Shown here piece after piece: positions 1-10,903 of a stretch of DNA of 64,000 nucleotides. Under the pieces are notes generated by a model that ran no database searches, had not been told where the DNA came from, and saw nothing but the letters and a program-made list of their open reading frames with translations. Each line of letters starts with the position of its first letter. Within the stretch, counting starts at the first letter, position 1. A program made the translations under genes and the position numbers. Source of the stretch: Pyropia yezoensis (Eukaryota; Rhodophyta; Bangiophyceae; Bangiales; Bangiaceae); assembly GCA_009829735.1 (NCBI GenBank), contig CM020618.1:39609030-39673029 (forward strand), given 5' to 3'.

Positions 1-1077
1 TCTTGCCAAGAGCGCGGACAGGAGGTGTCGGGCGGTCCAGGCGGCAGCAGCGGCGGGGGCGGTCTGGGATGGGGGGTTGGACCGGCCAGCCCTCCTCACG
101 ACCAGTGCCACGGCCGTCAGGACGGCGGCGGCCGCTGCGGGAGCGGCCAGCCGCCGCAGCAGAGTCGAGGGCGCACGGGCGCCCTGTTGGGACCGGCGAG
201 CGCCCATGCGGCGAAGGCCGGCGGGGAGGGCGGTCATGACACCGGCTGGCAGGCACACCACCGAGCCACGACAAGGACCGACGTGGGACGAGAGCGGTTT
301 GGAGGAGGGAGAGGGGGCGGGGGGATGGGGGACGGGGGATGGGGGATGGGGGATGGGGGACGGATGGCAGGCGTGGGGAGGAGGGGAATAGGCGCCGTTA
401 GATCGCGGCGGAGGCGTGACCAGAGGGTCACTTGCGCAGAGGCCTGGCGGGCATGTGGGGAGATGTAGTGCGTCCCGTAAAAAGTGGACGTGCTCGTGTC
501 GTGATCAGTCAAATGTCGGCCACTGGACCAATCAAACCCACACTGCACGACCCGTGCACGTCCACTTTTTACGGGACGCACAATAAGGTAACGGGTGGGT
601 GGCCACCGTGGCCTGGGTGACCCAGGTCGGTGGCGGCCGGGTCGTCCGCACCTCGGATTTGGTATCGACGTGCGTCCGTGACGGCTCAAAGTGCGGACCC
701 CGCAAACGGGGATGGGCACCATAGCATCCGGCCATCGTGTCGGGGAGCCTGCAGGTGTGCGGCGCCGGGGGCTGGCACATTTGCTTTCGCGAGGGGAAAC
801 CTCTCGGACCCATTGGTCAAGCGCCCGGAGATCACTTGGCAAGGTGCCACAGCGCAGTGTCTCAGACCCGCATTCCATGACGAGCCTGTTTTTGGGGCCA
901 AACGGCTTGTACGGCGCTTGTCAAGCAGGCCCTCCGGGCTGGAACGACGGTGAAACGAAATCGAATCTTGGTTGCGCAGCCGACTTAAAGCAGGAGTAAG
1001 TGCGACGAAGTGCGTCTTGTTAAGCTAACGCACGACTAATAGATGGAGAAGCAGTACCGATTCAGTTCCAGAATTGC
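1..1077. other. Region without a supportable gene
   Basis: Short open frames exist on both strands, but none shows a recognisable domain, a signal peptide or consistent coding character. The stretch contains a G-rich block near 315-365 built from repeats of GGGGGAT and, at 468-581, a long inverted repeat listed separately. Confidence 0.5.
468..581. repeat. Inverted repeat with 26-bp perfect arms (MITE-like hairpin)
   Basis: The arm at 468-493 is the exact reverse complement of the arm at 556-581. The similarity continues inward with a few mismatches to about 503 and 546, leaving a loop of about 42 bases. The outer arm reads GTGCGTCCCGTAAAAAGT at its start. No convincing target-site duplication flanks it. 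The size and form suit a small non-autonomous terminal-inverted-repeat element or a structured regulatory hairpin; the sequence alone does not decide. Confidence 0.7.
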
Positions 1078-1905
1078 CACCGACAGGCCGCCGCCCAAGG
1101 CTGGCCATCGCCGCAGGCCACCGCCGCAGGCCAGACATCGCCGCAGGCCACCGCCGCAGGCCAGACATCGCCGCTGGCCAACCCCATCAGCTCCACCCGC
1201 CGGCCTCCGCCGCTGGCAACGCCAGCCAGCTACCCGACCCCGCCGGCAACGCCAGCCATCCACCCCCGCCGGCCACCCCCACCGCTGCACCCCCGCCAGT
1301 AACCCCCGATGACCACCTGACCCCGCCGGCCAACCCCGCCGGCAACCCCCCCGCCGGCGAACGCCGCAGCCGCCGGCAAACCCCGCAGGACTCCGCTGCA
1401 GGCCCCAGCGGCAGGCCACCGCCGCAGATCACCGCCGCCGGCCACCGCCGCCGGCCACCGCCGCGGGCCACCGCCACCGGCCACCGCCACCGGCCAGTCC
1501 CGTTGGCCCCAGCTGCAGGCCACCGCGCAAGGCCACCGCGGCAAGTTGTCGCCGCAGGCTATCGCCGCAGGCCACAGCGTCAGGCCATCGCCGCTGACAA
1601 AGCCAGGCAGCCATCTCCGCCGGCTACGGGACCCCGCCGGCAACGTCAGCGAGCCATCCCCGCCGGCTACCCGACCCCGCCGGCAACGTCAGCCAGTCAC
1701 TCACGCCGGCCACGGTCGCCGGCCACCTCCGTCAGCCACCCCCGCCGGCCACCCGACCCCGCCGGCCAACCCCGCCCACGAACGCTGCAGCCGCCGGCAA
1801 ACCCCGCAGGCCACCGCCACAGGCCAACCCATCAGCTCCCCCCGCCGGCCATCGTCGCTGGCCACCGTCGCCAGCCAACCCCGCGGGACACCGCGGCCAC
1901 ATCGT
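1078..1905. repeat. GC-rich degenerate minisatellite
   Basis: The stretch is built from variants of GCCGCAGGCCACC and CCCGCCGGCCACC. It begins with a perfect 30-bp tandem duplication (unit CATCGCCGCAGGCCACCGCC and following bases, from about 1107) and becomes progressively degenerate. All six frames stay open for long distances only because stop codons are rare in this composition, so the long frames here are treated as artefacts. Confidence 0.6.
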
Positions 1906-4549
1906 AGGTCGCAGAGGCGAGAGGGGGGAGGGGAGGGTACTGGGGGGTGAGGGAGGTGGAGCATGACTAGGGGACGATGCGTCGTCAGGGCTGAGGCGCA
2001 GGCAGTACGTCCAGTTTGTCGCGGGGGGACACCAACGCCTGTCCAGCGTGATGCCCATGAGCCCAGCATTTCGTAGCGATGTGGCGATTGCCGAGGGAGC
2101 ACGAAGCAGAACACTTATGGAGTGTCTGTTGATTATTTGTAATGACTCGGTCAGTTGCCTGTGTCAATCCATCTCGACTCCATTTTGGAGAGTTTGGGTC
2201 GGCGCTTCGCAAGTGTCATCAGCCTACAAAGTGTGCCCTGCAGTCCCAATAATACCAGGTCAGATGCCAGTCGGGCCTCCTTTTCCAGCGGTACTTCCTC
2301 TCAGTTCGGGCCGAACAGGCCTAAACGCCTTCACTTCGAACCTGTGTGGACGGACGACAATCAATGTCAATCGTCTACCCGTAAGGGCCCCCAGCCTTGC
2401 TATCCATGAAAGCCGGCACCCTCCCGAGTGACCGACCGTCCACGCTGCTGCGTAAACATACTGGAAAGTGTCCCTTATCCGGTGATGGACCCACCACGCG
2501 GAACGCCTTCATAGCACACGCAACGCCTCCATGGCACACGCGCTTGAATGAGTTGGGATGCCAGCGCTGGAGCGTCCACCCACCCGGAACGCAGTTCAAC
2601 AGGAGGGCCTTCTCCCACGTGGCTGGCCGGTGCCGTCAGGCCTGCCACCAAGCACCGCCAAGTACCCGGAGCCCGATCGTCCCCATGGGCTTGCGCTTCC
2701 AACTAAATACCAACATTCAAGTCAGGAAGCGCAGGGGCGCTTTATTGTCCCATTCCGTCCTGCTTGGGCAGTCGGAGGGCGCGCGAGTGACGCACCATGC
2801 AACCCACCGCGAGCGGGTCTATATTTTTTACGCGGCCACCCTTCGAAGAGCCCTTTTTGGGGCGCTCTCTTGAGCGCTCTGGGGTGTGGCTCCGTGTAGA
2901 TGTGTTGCCTCCAGGACGCAAACACGCCGCGGCCTTGCCGCCGTCGGGGGGACCCCCTTGCCACGGTAATCAGTGGTTTCGGGAGGGGGGCGTGGGGAAC
3001 CCCGGTGGGACGAGGGCGCGCGGGATGGTCTCACGCCTCGGTGGGTGCGGCTGCAGCGGTGGCTCGAAAGGGCAGCGATGGGAAGGGCGGTGGGCGGTTG
3101 GAGGGAGAGAAAAACGCGTCCGCCTCTGCTGCACGGAGATTGTTGGAGTGTGGCGGTGGGTGGGGTCTCTGGCATGGCGAGCGGCAATGCGGGGGGCGGG
3201 GGCAGGAGGGGGGGGCTTGGGTAGCAGGGGGTTGTGGGGGGGGCGGGGGGGATGGGGGGGGAGAAACGGGCAATCGACACTGCAGCCCATGCTGGGAGGA
3301 TAGTCGCGGGGGGGATGGGTGACGTGCGGAGGACAAGGTGAGAAACGGAAAAGGGGGGGGGGTGGGGGCGCGCCACTGCTATACGGTAGCGGCAGAGACG
3401 GGGACGGCCACGCGGGCGGCAGCGGCGGCAGCACCGGCGGCGGCAGTGGCGGCAATGAAGTGGCGACGGCGGCGGATGGCGGCGGTCGGCGGCGGAGTGG
3501 GCAGGCGCGTCCCGGTGCTGCGCATCGTCCTCTTTTGGCGCCGACCTGGCGGGTCGCGCAAGCGCCCACCCCCCCACGACCCTTCCCCCCCCCGCCCCCC
3601 AGCCCTCCCTCCCTTGGGCGCCGGGGCTCCCTCCTCCGCCACCAGCAGTGCGGCGTGCCCATTTTCTCTTTCTCGGCAGCCACCCGCGTCGTCCCGCCCG
3701 CCGCTTCCCCGCATCGCTCTCGTCGTGAACAGAGAAACGGGGGGGGGGGGGGGGGCGTGGCAGCGAGGAGGAGGGGAGTGGGGGTGGGGGACGGGGTTGA
3801 CGTGGGGGATGGGGTTGACGTGGGGGCGGCGGTGGCAGCGTCGGCGGAATTTGGGAGCGTTGGACAAAGAGAAAGGTGGGCAGGTTGGGAGGAGGAGGGA
3901 TGGGAGGTGAGGGGTGCTGGCTGTCGGACCGTCAGGACGGCCCCCACTGCCGCGCGCCGCGGGGATGGACGCGTTCCTCTGCTAGCATTGGGGGAAACGG
4001 CAGGCAACACACCCCGCCAGAGAGAGAGGGGGGGCGGCCACCCCCCCTCTCTCGCGGCCTCCCCCTCCCCCCCCTCCCCTGCCCCGTGCCAGGGCGGTCG
4101 CTAGGGCGGTCGACGGGCGGCCGGCCACGCCCCCTCGTTGACCGCCGAGGCGGGGAGGATAGGGGGGGGGGGGGCGGCCGCGCGGGCACATCGCGCCGAG
4201 TCCAAGGCGGTCGGTCGTCCGCGCGCGCCCCCCTGCGCATGCGGGCGCAGTGGGGGGGAGGCGCCCCCCGCGGCGGGGCTGCCGCCGCTGCTGGCGCGGT
4301 GGTGGCATGGGGGGGACGACGTCGCTTAAGTAAGGGGCCGGCAGCGGCGGGACTGTGGCAGCCCACCGTCACAGCAACACACCCACCTCGTCTACCAACA
4401 ACCACAGCCCACTCTTCTGCTCACCCGCAGCTCCCAGCCCGCCCGCCCGCTCATCCACCCGTCGTGAGCCTCCCAACGCCGTCGCCTACTCCCCCCGCCC
4501 CCGCCCTCTTCCTCCTGCATCGCCGATTTTGCTGCCGACGCACCCCACC
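1906..4549. other. Intergenic, no supportable gene
   Basis: No frame here shows a recognisable domain. Positions 3150-4330 are dominated by G and C homopolymers, with a short direct repeat GGGTTGACGTGGGGG at about 3796 and 3813. The last 200 bases lead into the CHRD gene and are C-rich with ACACAC-type tracts, as in the leaders of other genes in this window. Confidence 0.45.
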
Positions 4550-5062
4550 ATGAAGGCGGTCACCTTCTTCGTCGTCACCCTCTTGGCCACCGTGGCGGTG
4601 GCCGCCGCGGCGGCGCCCGCCGCCGCAACGGGCGGGCACCGCGGGGAGGAGCGCATCCGCTTCCGGGGCCCCCTGTCGGGGGACCAGGAGGTCCCCCCCG
4701 TCCACACCGCCGCCTGGGGCACCGTTCGCGCCCGCCTGCGGGGCGGGACGGACCTGGCCGTCCGCTTCTCCTTTGCCGGCCTCGGCTCGCCGGTGAATGA
4801 GAGCATTGGGATCCATGTGCACCGCGGCGCCAAGGGCGTCAACGGGCCCATCCTGTTTGCGCTCACGGCCGAGACGCGGCTGTTTGCGCGTGGCACAGCC
4901 GGCCGCGGGCGGTCCCGGCTGCACCTGTCGGACGAGCAGGCGGCGGCGGCGCGGGCGGGGGAGCTGTACGTCAACGTGCACACGAACGCGTTTCCCGCGG
5001 GGGGGCTGCGGGGGCAGCTGTGGCCGCTGCCGGCTCGCCGCCGGTACGGCAACCACTACTGA
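4550..5062 (+). CDS. Secreted CHRD-domain protein
   Basis: The frame encodes 170 residues. I chose the ATG at 4550 (context CACCATGAAG) because it opens directly onto a typical signal peptide: MKAV followed by a hydrophobic core ending near an Ala-rich cleavage region at about residue 22. The rest, about residues 35-157, matches the CHRD (chordin) fold: a start near FRGPLSGDQEVPPV, a central IHVHRGAKGVNGPI segment and the typical ending ELYVNVHTNAFPAGGLRGQL. CHRD domains occur in chordin and in many bacterial and algal secreted proteins of unknown function, so an extracellular or cell-wall location is likely but the job is unknown. No intron is needed. The next gene converges from the opposite strand. 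Confidence 0.88.
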   Translation: MKAVTFFVVTLLATVAVAAAAAPAAATGGHRGEERIRFRGPLSGDQEVPPVHTAAWGTVRARLRGGTDLAVRFSFAGLGSPVNESIGIHVHRGAKGVNGPILFALTAETRLFARGTAGRGRSRLHLSDEQAAAARAGELYVNVHTNAFPAGGLRGQLWPLPARRRYGNHY

Positions 5063-6118
5063 GGCGCCGCGGCGATCACGGGCACGCGGGTGTGGCGGGC
5101 AAGACGTTGTGGGGGTGGGGGCCACAGACCGGATGGGGGTGCTCGCTCGTGTGTGTGCATTCTCGTCGCGGGGAGGGGGGGGCGCACGCGCGGCGGTTCC
5201 TCTGTTGGCCATGGAGGGTTGCGCGGCGAGTAGCACGGAGGGTTGACGTTGCACGAATAGTATGGCTGGCTGCATGGAGCGTAGTACATGCAGGCACCTA
5301 AAGCTTTAAGTAGTATAAACGGTCCACGCCGTGCGTGGAGGGCCGGGATGAGGTGAACAGTCTCGAGCGTCGGGCGAGGCCGCCAGTCCAGCCACGCTGC
5401 CTGCAGCAGCAGCGACGGGTCGGCTGATGTGGCAAGGTATACGGCTGCTGGGCCGTTGCGACGTTGCGCCGCGAGGCGGCGGCGCTCGTAATCTGTCGTC
5501 CGTGCGCTCAGGGGCGGAACGTCCAGAGGCGATGACCTGTTGGGTGGGGGTGAATACCCCAACAGGGGTCGCGTGGCCGCGCGGCCGCGCGACCACGAGC
5601 ATACGGCGGCAGGGGACGCCGGCCGGCCGACCGACAGGAGCGCGTTTGACGGCATCGGCAGTACGACAGGGCCGATTTGTCGTCGGTGGGGGCGTGCTCC
5701 AAAACTTTGGCGAGCTGAGCGCACCCGGGGCTGCCAAGAGGTTACAAAGCGAGGGGGAAGGGAGAGCAGAGGAGCTGTGGGGGTGTCTGTATATACTGTG
5801 CAGTGGCATTGTGGCGTACGATTGGTTGGTGAGTGACTCAGGGGGGCCCCCCGCTCGCTGGGCATCATATCACACGTCAAGAGACGTCAAAATAAAAACG
5901 CGTTGCCACAGCACAGTGCGAACACGCCCCCAAACATACCAGTTGTACATAGCAGCGCAGCCACACACACGGAGCAACACGTCTTCGACGACAGGCGCAC
6001 TTCCTCACACGCCCAGCAAAGACAAGAGGACACACACCCACTGGCCTGGGGCGGGGACAAAACACACACCAAAAAAAAGAGTGGCCAGGGACGGGCTCCA
6101 CGTCCCTCCTGGCACCGC
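5063..6118. other. Convergent intergenic region
   Basis: This lies between the 3' ends of the CHRD and RING genes. A 9-bp-arm hairpin (CCTGTTGGG / CCCAACAGG) sits near 5537-5567. Around 5885-5900 there is an AT-rich patch (AAAATAAAAACG) that could hold polyadenylation signals for either gene. No coding region is supported. Confidence 0.4.
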
Positions 6119-7747
6119 CTACGCACCGACCATGTCCTTGACCGCCCGCTGGTCCACCGGGCACACGCCCTTGACGCCAAGCCACTGGTCAATGCACGTG
6201 GAGTGATACAGGTGGCAGCACGGTAGCCGACGCACCACATCATCAGTTACGATCGTCTCCATACAAATGCAGCACGACGACGAGCCACCCGCACCAATGC
6301 CGCGCTCCCCATCTTGACCCACCGTCGTGGTCGGCAGCCTGGCCAGCACCTGTGGGGGGCAAGCCCGCTTCCCATTGTCGACCCCATCGTCCAGCCGCAA
6401 CAGCGCCGTGTACTCATCCTCGCCTTCCTGTACAAGGGGTGGCCACACACCACCGCCGCCGCCATGACCACCGCCGCCGCCGCCATGACCACCGCCGCCG
6501 CCGTAACCGCCGCCGCCGCCATAATCGCCGCCGCCGCCATAACCGCCGCCGCCGCCATAACCACCGCCTCCGTAGCCGCCAGCAAAGGCATCCTCGCGGA
6601 CAGCGGCGAGAGCCATCTCCATGGTCGCCACGTTGCGCGACGCCCGCAAACGCCCATGCCCCGCCACACGCCGTCCACGCATCTGTCCGGCGCGCAGAGA
6701 GCCAGGGGCCCCTGCCGTCGCCGCCGCCGCACCGGCAACCCCTTGACCAGGAAAAAAAAGGTTGTCCCACATGGCCGCATTGGGAGGCCCCCGCCGCGAC
6801 GATGCCGCCGCTGAGTGGACGTGTGCGCGACCCCCCCAAGCAGCTGGGCCCCCTGCCCAGCTGGTATCACCACCGTTAGCAGGTCCCGGCGTACCCGACA
6901 TCTCGGCCTGAAGAGAGCGAGCCACCACCTCATCATCCGCCACTTGCCGCGCTGCGGCCGCGGCCGCTGTCGAGTTCCTTCGCGCGTGACGTGGCCGGAA
7001 AGAGGCCGGCCCCCCTGCCGCCACCGGTAGCGGGGCGGGCAAGCCCCCAACCAGCGGGTCGCCGTCAACTGCGGCCGGCAAAGGGGGGGATGACGTCACG
7101 TCCACGACGTCACGCACGAGGCCACGGTGGGTACCTGCGGCGCCGTAAAACCGGGATCCCATCGAAACGGCCTCCACGGTGTCGTCGTCAGCAACACTGA
7201 CAGCGGGACCCGCAGACGACCCAACGCCGCCGCCTGCTACCTGATGCGGTCGCAGCAAGGTGGACCGTGACAGAACGCGTGGGGCAGCGGCGGCCGCCCC
7301 CAGAGGTCCTAAGTCTTGGTCCGTCACGGGCGACACAGAGGGCCACCGCGGCCGCCAAGCGGGGTCCCCCATCGACCCAACAGCGGCCGCAGGCGCGTGC
7401 GATGCCGCCGTCAAATCCCCACCCCCACCCGACCACCCGCCACGAAACTGCCCCGCCCGACCGGCTGGCGGTGCGGCAGACGAGGCGGCGCCCCCCATGC
7501 CGCCGCCGCCACCGCCGCCGCCCCCACCCCCGCCGCGAGCCCCACAGCGGCGCTCACCCACCACCACCACATCGGGTGAGCTGTCTCCCAACGCAGAATA
7601 CCCGTCCGACTCTGCCGAGCCCCCCCCCCGCCGGCGCTTGGCCGCCAACACGGCCGGCGGTGGCGGCGACGGTGGCGAGTCAAGCACGACCACCTCTTCC
7701 AGACGACGCCGAGACGGCACCAAGGGGTGCGCAATTGGAGACGACAT
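6119..7747 (-). CDS. RING-H2 finger protein, probable E3 ubiquitin ligase
   Basis: I take the ATG at 7747 (MSSPIAHPLVPSRRRL), giving 542 residues; the frame stays open upstream but becomes low complexity. Most of the protein is disordered and Gly/Ala/Pro-rich, with a GGYGGGG-type repeat block encoded near 6440-6580. The only recognisable domain is a C-terminal RING-H2 finger at about residues 492-535: C-x2-C, then C-x-H-x2-H-x2-C within PCCHLYHSTCIDQW, then CPVD. The eighth metal ligand, normally Cys, is Asp here (about residue 532). RING-H2 proteins recruit E2 enzymes and transfer ubiquitin; the substrate is unknown. There is no transmembrane segment, so a soluble ligase is likely. Confidence 0.8.
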   Translation of the reverse strand: MSSPIAHPLVPSRRRLEEVVVLDSPPSPPPPAVLAAKRRRGGGSAESDGYSALGDSSPDVVVVGERRCGARGGGGGGGGGGGGMGGAASSAAPPAGRAGQFRGGWSGGGGDLTAASHAPAAAVGSMGDPAWRPRWPSVSPVTDQDLGPLGAAAAAPRVLSRSTLLRPHQVAGGGVGSSAGPAVSVADDDTVEAVSMGSRFYGAAGTHRGLVRDVVDVTSSPPLPAAVDGDPLVGGLPAPLPVAAGGPASFRPRHARRNSTAAAAAARQVADDEVVARSLQAEMSGTPGPANGGDTSWAGGPAAWGGRAHVHSAAASSRRGPPNAAMWDNLFFPGQGVAGAAAATAGAPGSLRAGQMRGRRVAGHGRLRASRNVATMEMALAAVREDAFAGGYGGGGYGGGGGYGGGGDYGGGGGYGGGGGHGGGGGGHGGGGGVWPPLVQEGEDEYTALLRLDDGVDNGKRACPPQVLARLPTTTVGQDGERGIGAGGSSSCCICMETIVTDDVVRRLPCCHLYHSTCIDQWLGVKGVCPVDQRAVKDMVGA

Positions 7748-8817
7748 GGCACCAAGCGAGTTAGAAACGGGGAGGGGAGTGGCGGGGAGATGAAAAGGGG
7801 GAAGAGGAGGGAAAACGGAACAAGGAAAAACGCTTGGGGGGGCGGGGAAGCCAGATCTAAGGTGACCACCGTGGCGTGAAGGAGCAAGCTGCCGGACAAA
7901 AGGGTGAGACAGCAGCGCCGGGGAACAGACGCGCTGTGACACGCGCAACGCACCGACACGCAGAGCGACCCGCGTCAACAAGCGCGGGGACGAGCAGCAC
8001 CGACACACGCAAGCAAACAGTCAACGACCCTGTCGTCTCGCCACCACCACACCGTGGCGAAGGAAAGGCTGACAACGACAAACACGGGGACGTGGGGAGT
8101 GACGCCAAGGGGCCCGCAGGTATGGATAGCGGGGCGTAGGGCGACAACGAGCAGTCGGTTTAAACCCGAGGGACGCGCGACAACCTCGCAGGGGCCCCGA
8201 ACGGGAGAGGTCGGCCAATGTGGCAGCGTCCGAGGCAAGGGGCGCTCCACATCCCAAACCCAAACGTCACACGCACGAAAACGTTTCCAGGTGTAAGCCG
8301 GTCTTCTCCCCCACGTGATCAGCGAACGCGCCATGCCTGGTGACCAATCATTGATGAGCTAGGGGGCGGTGAATTGGGATGGGATGCGCACGACGTGGGC
8401 GCTCGCGGGGGTCTTTGGATGGTGGGCTATTTGTGCAGCCGACAGCTGGAGAGCGCTGGCAGTCGACTGGGTCACGTGCCGGGTGCATCCTCTGCGTCAC
8501 GACCGCCATGGAAGGCGACCGCTTCTGGGGCCGTCTGGTGGTTGTGCCGATCTCGTTGTTCGTCTCGCAGTGCCGCCAGCACCTGTGTCACCGCCAGAGG
8601 CCTTGGGAAGTAGGTCACGCTTGTCTGGTCGCAAGTGCGCCGGGGGGCTGTGCACAGCATACAACAACACAGGAAAGCGGCACCCCTTTCTTTGCCCGGG
8701 AGCACGCCAATGGCCATCGATGGCGCCGCGCCCCCTCGCCCTTGTTCCCTCCACCACTGAGATCATCCCTTCCCCTTGCCCCCCCCCCCCTCCCCCATGG
8801 ATGTCCCACCTTCCCCC
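7748..8817. other. Upstream region of the RING gene
   Basis: This lies between the RING start and the stop codon of the next minus-strand gene. It includes a CCAAT-type element within GTGACCAATCATTG near 8340. No recognisable coding region was found. Confidence 0.35.
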
Positions 8818-10539
8818 TCACGGCCAAAATAGGCTCTCCACCCACGCCACCACCGCTCGGGGTCGCCGTCTCGCGGCAGCCACGGCTACGAGCCCCCCCA
8901 CCGCCGCCGCACAGACAGCAGCGTCAGCCCAGCGGGCCCAGGCCAAGAGATTCCACCCCGCCGCCACCCCCCCACACACGAGCGCGGTGCGGAGCGCCGG
9001 CGGCGACCGCACGGCGACAGCAGCGGCGGCAGCAGCGGCCAAGGCGGCGGCGTACGGGAGCGCCCGCCCCGGCTCCCCCGCCCCGTCGAGGCCCCAGCCG
9101 GCGAGCACCGCCACGTGCTGCAGCAGCCGGCCGCCAAGGGAGCCACCCAGCGCCACCGCCCCAATGCCCGGCACCGCCCGCCGGGCGGCGGCGCTGCCTG
9201 CCGCCGCCGCTGCCGCCGTCACGACCGCCGCGGCGGAGGCGGCGGGGATGCGCGCGGCGGCGGCGGCGTCGGCCAGGCCCGGAATCGCCGGAATCGCCGC
9301 CGTGGCCGCGGCGGCTGCCGCCAGCGCCGCCGCGGCGGCGGCCACGCCCATCGCTTGGGAGCCATAGGCGGCGGCGGCGGCGCCCGAGGCGAGCGCCACG
9401 GAGCCCGCGGCGGCGGCAACGAGGCCGGTGTGGCCGCCCGACGGCGGGGGGGGGGCGAGGAACGCCCCCCACGGCGTGACCCCGTGGTAGTCTTCTGCGG
9501 CGGTGAGGTGGGCGGCCAGCTCAGCGGTCAGCGCCGCCGCCGCGAGCGCAACGCCCACCACAGCGGTGGCGGCGGCGGTGGCGGCGGTGGCGATGGCGGC
9601 GGCGGCGGTGGTGGTGGCTGACGCTGGATGGGGGGCCCCCGGGGCGGTCGTGGCGCCCGCCGCGACAGACCCCCACGCGAGGAGGTGCACCGCCGATGCG
9701 GTCGAGAGGGGCAGGTGGAGGGCGGCGGCCAGCGGCGGCAGCGCCGACAGGTCGAGCAGGAGGTCCACGACCAGCGGCGCGGCGGTGATCCCAACCGCCG
9801 TGGCGGCCGTCAGGAGCGCCCACCACAGCACCGCCGCCGCGCGGCGGGTCGCCGCGGCGCCCTCCCCGCCGACAGACGCGGCGGTTTCTGCGACGAGCGC
9901 ATCGAGGGCGGCGTGCAGGTCGGGCGCCAAAGCCGCCTCGGCGCCACCCCCACCCCCCCCACCGGGCGGTTCCACGACGACAGTGGCGGCGGCGGCGGGC
10001 CACCCGCGCCGCACGTCCGCGTCCCGCTCCAGCAGCGCCACCGCCTGGCGCAGGGGGTCGGCCACGGCGCCGCCGCGGTGGCCCCCGTCGGCGGTGGCGC
10101 GGCCAATGAGGGCGCCCGCCACCAGCGCCTCTGCTGCCCCCGTCCCGGGACGCACGGCCAGCCGCGGCGGTGGCGGCCGCCGGAGCCGCCGTCGCCACCA
10201 CTCGCACGGTCCGGGGGAGCCCGGCGGCAGCGGCGGCGGCGGCGGGGTCGGCAGCGGCGGTGACAGTAGCGGTTGCAGCGGCGGCGGCAGTGGGGGTGCT
10301 GAAGGTGGCCGTGGCGGTTGCGGCGGCAATGGAGGCGGTGGCGGTGCCTCAGCATCCATGTCGGCGCGGGAGGAGCGTTGCGCCGCCACCTCCGCAGGGT
10401 TGCGGCCGCCGCGGCGGTGGGCGAGCCACCGCAGCGCGGGGAGGGCGTGGGGGAGGGCCCCGGGGGCGGCCGCCAGCGCCACGCCTGGCGCGGCCAGCGT
10501 GGTCGCACACGCGGGGAGGGTGGGGGCAGACCATACCAT
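8818..10539 (-). CDS. Ala-rich putative membrane protein
   Basis: The ATG at 10539 (MVWSAPTLPACATTL) gives 573 residues. The frame is clean over 1.7 kb on this strand, with no internal homopolymer break. The N-terminus is Ala/Leu-rich with few acids, compatible with an organelle transit peptide. It is followed by a long proline run, then several hydrophobic Ala/Val/Leu segments (for example around VLWWALLTAATAVGITAAPL) and a C-terminal part containing AGWNLLAWARWADAA. I do not recognise the family. The repeated hydrophobic stretches suggest a multi-pass membrane protein, possibly plastid, but the extreme Ala content makes segment prediction unreliable. Confidence 0.5.
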   Translation of the reverse strand: MVWSAPTLPACATTLAAPGVALAAAPGALPHALPALRWLAHRRGGRNPAEVAAQRSSRADMDAEAPPPPPLPPQPPRPPSAPPLPPPLQPLLSPPLPTPPPPPLPPGSPGPCEWWRRRLRRPPPPRLAVRPGTGAAEALVAGALIGRATADGGHRGGAVADPLRQAVALLERDADVRRGWPAAAATVVVEPPGGGGGGGAEAALAPDLHAALDALVAETAASVGGEGAAATRRAAAVLWWALLTAATAVGITAAPLVVDLLLDLSALPPLAAALHLPLSTASAVHLLAWGSVAAGATTAPGAPHPASATTTAAAAIATAATAAATAVVGVALAAAALTAELAAHLTAAEDYHGVTPWGAFLAPPPPSGGHTGLVAAAAGSVALASGAAAAAYGSQAMGVAAAAAALAAAAAATAAIPAIPGLADAAAAARIPAASAAAVVTAAAAAAGSAAARRAVPGIGAVALGGSLGGRLLQHVAVLAGWGLDGAGEPGRALPYAAALAAAAAAAVAVRSPPALRTALVCGGVAAGWNLLAWARWADAAVCAAAVGGLVAVAAARRRPRAVVAWVESLFWP

Positions 10540-10556
10540 GGCCGGGAGGTGGGTGG

Positions 10557-10588
<32 letters not shown>

Positions 10589-10702
10589 CGGTGCGACCTC
10601 CGCTCTTTTGGGGAAGAGAGGGGGGCGGGGCGACGCGGGAGCACGCTCCACGGGGGTGAGAGGCCTGAGCCGCCCGGGGGACTGCGGGCGGGCTGTACAG
10701 CG

Positions 10703-10746
10703 GTCGCCTTGTGGTCGCCTTGTGGTCGCCCTGTAGTCGCCTTGTG
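10703..10746. repeat. Tandem repeat, four 11-bp units
   Basis: Four head-to-tail copies of GTCGCCTTGTG; the third copy differs at two positions (GTCGCCCTGTA). It lies between the 30-G run and the 24-bp duplication. Confidence 0.8.
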
Positions 10747-10786
10747 GTCCGCCCGGGCACCCACCCAAGGCCGAAGGGGTGATGGC

Positions 10787-10834
10787 GCAGCAGCTGTAGC
10801 GCTACGGTACGCAGCAGCTGTAGCGCTACGGTAT
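10787..10834. repeat. Tandem duplication of a 24-bp unit containing TAGCGCTA
   Basis: Two adjacent 24-bp copies beginning GCAGCAGCTGTAGCGCTACG, differing at the last base. Each contains the perfect palindrome TAGCGCTA, so the block could bind a dimeric regulator in the divergent promoter; that role is inference. Confidence 0.8.
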
Positions 10835-10868
10835 GTATGTCTGTAGCGGAAGGTCTGGGAGCTCGACC

Positions 10869-10903
10869 TGTACAGTACATTCCGTTCACATATGTACTGT
10901 ACA
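10869..10903. repeat. Inverted repeat TGTACAGTACA ... TGTACTGTACA
   Basis: Two 11-bp arms (10869-10879 and 10893-10903) are exact reverse complements with a 13-bp spacer containing CATATG. Similar TGTACTGTAC words recur in the window near 11097, 17056 and 49278, all outside coding regions. Confidence 0.7.

Noticed and set aside
1074-1907. Open frames of 250 or more codons over the minisatellite
   Set aside because: They are tandem Pro/Ala/Arg products of a GC repeat with no stops by composition, open on both strands.
2828-4405. Long frames on both strands around 3-4.4 kb
   Set aside because: Pro/Gly/Arg low complexity driven by homopolymers; no domain, and mutually overlapping on opposite strands.
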